This document shows positions 10,801 to 13,617 of a stretch of DNA of 13,617 nt, one piece after another (position 1 is the first letter of the stretch; each line of letters opens with the position of its first letter). The stretch covers positions 1 through 13,617 of the forward strand of contig JBEKTY010000195.1 of NCBI GenBank assembly GCA_049515555.1. The letters are read 5' to 3'. Both the position numbers and the translations under genes were made by a program. The notes under the pieces are model-generated. The model was not told the origin of the DNA and did no database searches. It was given only the letters and a program-made list of their open reading frames with translations. Source of the DNA: JBEKTY01 sp049515555 (lineage in GTDB: Bacteria > Planctomycetota > Planctomycetia > Pirellulales > Thermoguttaceae).

Positions 10801-13617
10801 AGCCAGGTCGGCACCGCCAGCAACCCCATCAATCCCCTGCTGGCCCCGCTGGGCAATTACGGCGGGCCGGGCCAGACCATGCCTCCGCTGTCCGGCAGCC
10901 CGGCGCTGGCTATGGGCGGGTACGTCACCTCACTGACGGCCGGGATCGACAACCAGGTAGCCGTGCTCCCGGTGGCCGACGCGGCCGTCTTCGAGAGCAC
11001 CACGCTGCCCTACCCTCTGTCGTTCCAGATCGACGGGGAACAGATGTCGCTCGAGAGCGTCGATCTGGTGCACAACACCATCACGGTGGCCCCCCGCGGC
11101 CAGGCCCTCTACTACACGGCTCCCGCCAGCCATAAGGCCGGGGCCGGTCTGTACATCACCTACGCCAACCCGCGGGGCGGGCCGCCCTCGCCAATCGCCC
11201 CTTCCATGGGCGCGGTGCAGCCCGCGGCGGGCCAACTGGTCGTTTCCGATGGAGGGACCGACGCCACGAACCCACCCCCGGGATTGCTGCGCTGGGCCGT
11301 CAACCAGGCCAATGCCGACTCCGCCATTGGACTGTCCGACAGCATCATCTTCGCCCCGGCCGCGATGGACGCCACCGGCGTCATGCTGGCGAAAGGGCCT
11401 TTGGAGCTGAAGGCCGGCAGCGGCACCACCACCATCGACGGCGGCGGCCAGATCCAAGTCTATCAGGTCGTCGGCGGCAGCAGCGGCAGCGTCTTCGTGG
11501 TCGATAGCGGGGCCACGGCCGTCCTCACCGGTCTGACCATCACCGGCGGCCAGGCCGGCATGGGCGGCGGGATCAACAACAGCGGCACGCTGACCCTCAG
11601 CAACAGCACCATCGCCAACAACAGCGCCGTCAACACCAACACTTCCAAAGGCGCGAGCTCCGACGGCGGCGGTATTTGCAACATGGGCACGGCCACGCTG
11701 ACCGATGTCACCGTGGCCAACAACAGCGTCCAGGGGGGCGCATCGGGCATCGCCTACGGCGGCGGCATTTTCAACACGGGCAAGTTGACGGCCACCGACT
11801 GCACCTTCTCCGGCAATACGGCCTCGATCAAAGGCGGCAGTCCGACCAGCGGCGAGGGCGGCGCTATCTACAACGCCGGTGCGCAAGGGGCCTCGGTCTC
11901 GCTGGTGGCCACCACCGTCTCGGCCAACAGCGCCATGAGCGGAGGGGGCATCGCCAGCTTCAACACGCTGACCCTGACCGACAGCATCGTGGCCGGCAAC
12001 ACCCTTTCCTCGAAGGGCGGCACGGGCCAGGACATACTGGGCAGCGCGGCCGCCAGCAGCGCCTACAACCTGATCGGCATCGGGCCCGTGACCGGCATCA
12101 GCACGGCCAACCACAATCAAGTGGGCAAGGGCAAAGCCATCAACGCGTACTTGTGCCCCTTGGGCAATTACGGCGGGAATCTCCAGACCATGGCCCTCCT
12201 GCCCGGCAGTCCCGCCGTGGGCAAGGGCGGGGGCATCGCGGGCATCACCACCGACGAGCGGGGCCTGCCCGTCACCAGCCCGCCCTGCATCGGGGCCTGC
12301 CAGACCGTCAAGATAACCTCGTTCCAGGTGCTCTTCCTGGGCACGGCGGCGCCCGCCAAGCATGGCGGGATCGTAAACGGCAACCCCGTGACCTCGGCCA
12401 TAGCCGACAACGCATTCAACGTGGAAGTCGTGGCCCAGAGCACCTCAGGGCCCGTCCAAGGCGGCGTGGCCGTCAACGTTAACTACACCGTGCAAGGTTC
12501 CAGTGGCGTTCACCGCGTCGATTTTTCATCGTCCGACACCAACATCAACAGCGCCAACAGCAGCGTCACGTTGGACAGCAACGGCACGTGGAGCGGCGGC
12601 ATGTCGTTGCACATCCCTGGCACGGATACGCTGACGGTCGCCTCCGGCATCATCAACCAGGGCTACAGCATCAACGTCAGCAAGGCGTCGCCGCAGAAGT
12701 TCACGGTCGACGCACCGAAGAATGGCGACGTCGAGAAGGCCGGCCAGGCCTTCAACGCCACCGTCAACGCCTGGGACGCGGGCGGCCAGAAGCCCCTCGG
12801 CTACGGAGGGACCGTCAAGCTCTCGGTGGTCGGCGGGCCAGCGGGCAACGGCATCAATTGCACCATGAAGGACGGCGCCTGGACCGGCCCGGTCACGCTC
12901 ACCAAGGCAGCCAAAGGCGTCACTCTTACGGCCACCGCGGGTTCGTATCCATGTACCCCCAGCGGCGCCTTCAGCGTCCAACCAGGGCCCACGGAGAACG
13001 TCACCATGAGCGTGCCGGATTCCGATAGCCTGACGGCCGGCCAGGAGTTCACGGTCACCTTCACTCTCACGGATCACTGGGGCAACCCATCCTCCAACAC
13101 GAGCACGGCCCTGATCACCTGCACGCCCGGCCAGACGATGTGGACCGGCAAGAGCACAAACGGCAACGGGACCCAGACGGAAAACCTCACCCTCGACAAA
13201 TCAGGCACATTCACGCTCAAAGCCAGCATGAAGACCGCCACGGGCACGGCCACGGCCAAATGCAACATCGGGATACGTGCCGCAGTAATTGATCACTTCC
13301 TCGTCGAGTTCGCCAGCACAACCGTCCTGGTGGGCAGGCCGACAAGTGTCGAAGTCACGCCCAAGGACCAGTACGGCAACATCGCCGGCTGCACGGGAAA
13401 CGCCACCCTGAGTACGGACGACGGGTCGGACGTAGTCAGCGACTACAGCGGTGAAGGGTTCAAAACGGCCTTTGTCCCGATGAACGGCCGCAAGTGTTCT
13501 GCCAACGTCCTCCTGGAAGGCGTGGGCCACAGGACCGTCACCGCCACCGAGTCGGTAACCATTGGGTCTGCAACTGTCACGATCACGGGCAGCACGCCGA
13601 CCTCAATCAACGTTACG
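7831..13617 (+). CDS. Giant beta-helix/Ig-like surface protein (3' end outside window)
   Basis: At least 1929 residues with no stop to the window edge. I read every codon from 7831 to about 11580 and from about 12240 to the end, and no stop occurs; the part between was checked only by its motifs. The N terminus is Arg/Lys-rich and carries LEQLEERCLLT at residues 44-54. This is the L-E-x-L-E-x-R-x-L-L motif found at the start of many very large planctomycetal exported proteins and probably relates to secretion. Three beta-helix modules follow (about 56-536, 641-1130, 1136-1491). Each opens with an LREAVNQAN-like motif and holds Pmp-like units of the form GGAIxNxGTL...FSGN (7, 7 and 5). An Ig-like linker (about 535-635) follows module 1. 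At least four beta-rich Ig-like segments occupy 1492-1929. There are no enzymatic motifs. The likely role is a cell-surface or secreted adhesin or structural protein. No C-terminal anchor is visible because the end is missing. Confidence 0.9.
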   Translation, partial: MKFSLLESLSAAVSKRSNKGFTARKNNRRPRRQAQGQRGFRLGLEQLEERCLLTPLTVNSPLDSSDSLSTPGTLRYEINQANVDGAHGIADVIYFSSDLNGSSILLQQGHLELTSGASLDIWGYNQITLIGDNSNIFQVDSGASLALHELTLTGGTVTYTDGGALNYGGAINNAGSLSLNFCTITGNKAVDPTGYNPGQGGAVYNTGTLVTPYPCTFTDNSAAVGGAIANEFNGTATLTSSTFSGNAAVDGGAVYNGVSIYTYDTESVTLSGCTLSGNSAQYGGGLFNTSRALATLDTCTLSGNTATGTADGLGQGGALYNGGTMTLSASTVSANSGYQGGGAWSNGSLTLADSIVAGNTLTDAGGADPDLSGSVVAASSYNLIGDGTGESGITNGTGGNKIGTSGDSINPLLAPLAANGGSTETMAPLAGSPAIEAGGPITTLTSAIGATDTAISVADAAAIASTALVCEIQIDGEQMLLTNVDLTHNILTVSRELPPIGVAHSFGAGVYFAYDQRGVAMPLPGVPDIGAVQLRPASQLAFTTQPTSAAAGASIAPAVQVSVEDASGNLVATDNSSVTLALTGGGTLGGTYIEPAAGGVATFSDLSISTPGNGYTLTATDGSLVGATSTSFNITPRLTSLVVNSPLDSVSTSQGILTLREAVNQADADGALGYADTISFASSLNGASIFLALGHLELTPGAAVSIWGYSQITLEGDGTNIFQVDSGASLFINGLTLAGGTAANGNGGAINNAGTLTVQACTFDGNTATGSAAPTPSLGPMGGAIYNTGTLVTSYPNIFTKNSAACGGAIANGLGGVASLENDTYSGNSASTWGGAIFNWASPMTVYGCTLSGNKASLGGGLFNYGGTLTVNTATLAGNTATGPLSGSGVGQGAGGALYNAGAMTLTASTVSGNAGYYGGGIAGGDLGFGDPLTMVDSIVAGNTWYVPGDTPANPAAPYYPDVCSVKFAAGSFYDLIGDGTGESGVGNGNSQVGTASNPINPLLAPLGNYGGPGQTMPPLSGSPALAMGGYVTSLTAGIDNQVAVLPVADAAVFESTTLPYPLSFQIDGEQMSLESVDLVHNTITVAPRGQALYYTAPASHKAGAGLYITYANPRGGPPSPIAPSMGAVQPAAGQLVVSDGGTDATNPPPGLLRWAVNQANADSAIGLSDSIIFAPAAMDATGVMLAKGPLELKAGSGTTTIDGGGQIQVYQVVGGSSGSVFVVDSGATAVLTGLTITGGQAGMGGGINNSGTLTLSNSTIANNSAVNTNTSKGASSDGGGICNMGTATLTDVTVANNSVQGGASGIAYGGGIFNTGKLTATDCTFSGNTASIKGGSPTSGEGGAIYNAGAQGASVSLVATTVSANSAMSGGGIASFNTLTLTDSIVAGNTLSSKGGTGQDILGSAAASSAYNLIGIGPVTGISTANHNQVGKGKAINAYLCPLGNYGGNLQTMALLPGSPAVGKGGGIAGITTDERGLPVTSPPCIGACQTVKITSFQVLFLGTAAPAKHGGIVNGNPVTSAIADNAFNVEVVAQSTSGPVQGGVAVNVNYTVQGSSGVHRVDFSSSDTNINSANSSVTLDSNGTWSGGMSLHIPGTDTLTVASGIINQGYSINVSKASPQKFTVDAPKNGDVEKAGQAFNATVNAWDAGGQKPLGYGGTVKLSVVGGPAGNGINCTMKDGAWTGPVTLTKAAKGVTLTATAGSYPCTPSGAFSVQPGPTENVTMSVPDSDSLTAGQEFTVTFTLTDHWGNPSSNTSTALITCTPGQTMWTGKSTNGNGTQTENLTLDKSGTFTLKASMKTATGTATAKCNIGIRAAVIDHFLVEFASTTVLVGRPTSVEVTPKDQYGNIAGCTGNATLSTDDGSDVVSDYSGEGFKTAFVPMNGRKCSANVLLEGVGHRTVTATESVTIGSATVTITGSTPTSINVT
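7996..9438 (+). repeat. Beta-helix module 1 of the giant protein
   Basis: Residues about 56-536. It opens LTVNSPLDS and LRYEINQAN, then FQVDSGASL and seven units of the GGA(I/V/L) or GGG type, such as GGAVYNTGTL and GGALYNGGTM. It ends with SIVAGNT, YNLIGDGTGESG, INPLLAPLAANGG, GSPAIEAGG and finally DQRGVAMP...DIGAV. The closing DQRG motif is split from GSPAIEAGG by an inserted small domain (see 9157-9369). Confidence 0.85.
9157..9369 (+). other. Small inserted domain in module 1
   Basis: Residues about 443-513, with a core of ITTLTSAIGATDTAISVADA, then IQIDGEQMLLTNVD, NILTVSR and AHSFGAGV. The pattern (alternating hydrophobic strands, IxIDGEQM, LTVxR, H-x-x-GAGV) resembles a small beta domain common in phage tail and large surface proteins, recalled from memory. 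It sits between the GSPAIEAGG and DQRG parts of the module terminus. Confidence 0.7.
9433..9735 (+). other. Ig-like linker domain between modules 1 and 2
   Basis: Residues about 535-635: ASQLAFTTQPTSAAAG, VQVSVEDASGNLVATDNSS, VTLALTGGGTLGG, ATFSDLSIS, GYTLTATDGSL and a closing SFNIT. This is a bacterial Ig-like (Big/invasin-like) beta-sandwich typical of repeat-rich planctomycetal proteins. It occurs after module 1 only. Confidence 0.75.
9751..11220 (+). repeat. Beta-helix module 2 of the giant protein
   Basis: Residues about 641-1130, parallel to module 1: LVVNSPLDS, LREAVNQAD, FQVDSGASL, seven glycine-rich units (GGAINNAGTL, GGAIYNTGTL, GGAIANGLGG and others), SIVAGNT, DLIGDGTGESG, INPLLAPLGNYGG and GSPALAMGG. 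An inserted small domain (about 10924-11160, with IDGEQMSLESVDLVHNTITV) follows, then a degraded end, NPRGGPP...MGAVQ. The 33 nt at 9988-10020 match 8233-8265 of module 1 at 32 positions. Confidence 0.85.
11236..12303 (+). repeat. Beta-helix module 3 of the giant protein
   Basis: Residues about 1136-1491. It has LVVSDGGTD, LRWAVNQAN, FVVDSGATA, LTITGGQAG, five units (GGGINNSGTL, GGGICNMGTA, GGGIFNTGKL, GGAIYNAGAQ, GGGIASFNTL), SIVAGNTLSSKGG, YNLIGIGP, CPLGNYGG and GSPAVGKGGG, then directly TTDERGLP and CIGACQ. It is more diverged from modules 1 and 2 than they are from each other. It lacks the inserted small domain, so its closing motif is intact. Confidence 0.85.
12304..13617 (+). other. C-terminal Ig-like tail of the giant protein (incomplete)
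   Basis: Residues about 1492-1929. At least four beta-rich segments of about 95-125 residues can be marked off: about 1494-1620, 1623-1718, 1719-1815 and 1820-1912. Each has an Ig-like opening such as AGQAFNATVNAWDAGG, AGQEFTVTFTLTDHWGNPS or VGRPTSVEVTPKDQYGNI and a closing strand such as GVTLTATAGSY, GTFTLKASMKT or HRTVTATES. The tail has clearly more lysine and cysteine than modules 1 and 2. The end of the protein is outside the window. Confidence 0.7.

Noticed and set aside
10930..12363. 477-codon - strand frame antisense to modules 2 and 3
   Set aside because: Same reason: no motif, no ribosome site, and it mirrors the glycine-rich repeats of the + strand gene.

Overview
The window is GC-rich bacterial DNA that most likely comes from a planctomycete (phylum Planctomycetota). 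Three things point there. A very large surface protein carries an N-terminal L-E-x-L-E-x-R-x-L-L motif and chlamydial-Pmp-like beta-helix repeats. A secreted DUF1080 (3-keto-disaccharide hydrolase type) protein is present. The succinate dehydrogenase is of the di-heme, Bacillus/epsilon type. Nothing in the sequence fixes the order or genus.

Layout. Positions 1-5348 (+ strand) hold a likely operon. It starts with the C-terminal half of an MgtA-type Mg2+ P-type ATPase, cut by the window edge. Then, after 1 nt, comes sdhC (di-heme cytochrome b), followed by sdhA (flavoprotein) and sdhB (iron-sulfur protein). The three sdh products form one membrane complex that oxidises succinate, or works in reverse, with a quinone that is probably menaquinone. 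Both internal sdh gaps are filled with repeats. The sdhC-sdhA gap has 7-nt and 8-nt tandem repeats plus a 19-bp inverted repeat. The sdhA-sdhB gap has a 125-bp element with long inverted arms.

Positions 5349-7368 (- strand) hold an exported DUF1080 protein, whose stop codon directly abuts that of sdhB, and upstream of it a metallo-beta-lactamase-fold hydrolase. The gap between these two carries a third copy of the palindromic repeat and a perfect 34-bp inverted repeat.

Positions 7369-7830 separate the hydrolase gene from a divergent giant gene. The gap holds an imperfect 29-bp inverted repeat, a very good sigma70-like promoter (TTGACA, 16 nt, TACAAT) and a leader RNA that can fold into alternative structures covering the ribosome-binding site.

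Positions 7831-13617 (+ strand) are one uninterrupted reading frame of at least 1929 codons that runs off the window. It has three copies of a roughly 350-490 residue beta-helix module, an Ig-like linker after the first, and at least four Ig-like segments after the third. Modules 1 and 2 carry a small extra domain that splits their closing motif; module 3 lacks it.

I see no CRISPR array, transposase, integrase, tRNA or rRNA. The energy-metabolism genes are conventional. The unusual material is the repeat content between operon genes and the architecture and leader of the giant surface protein. I do not see convincing evidence of a new multi-gene system.
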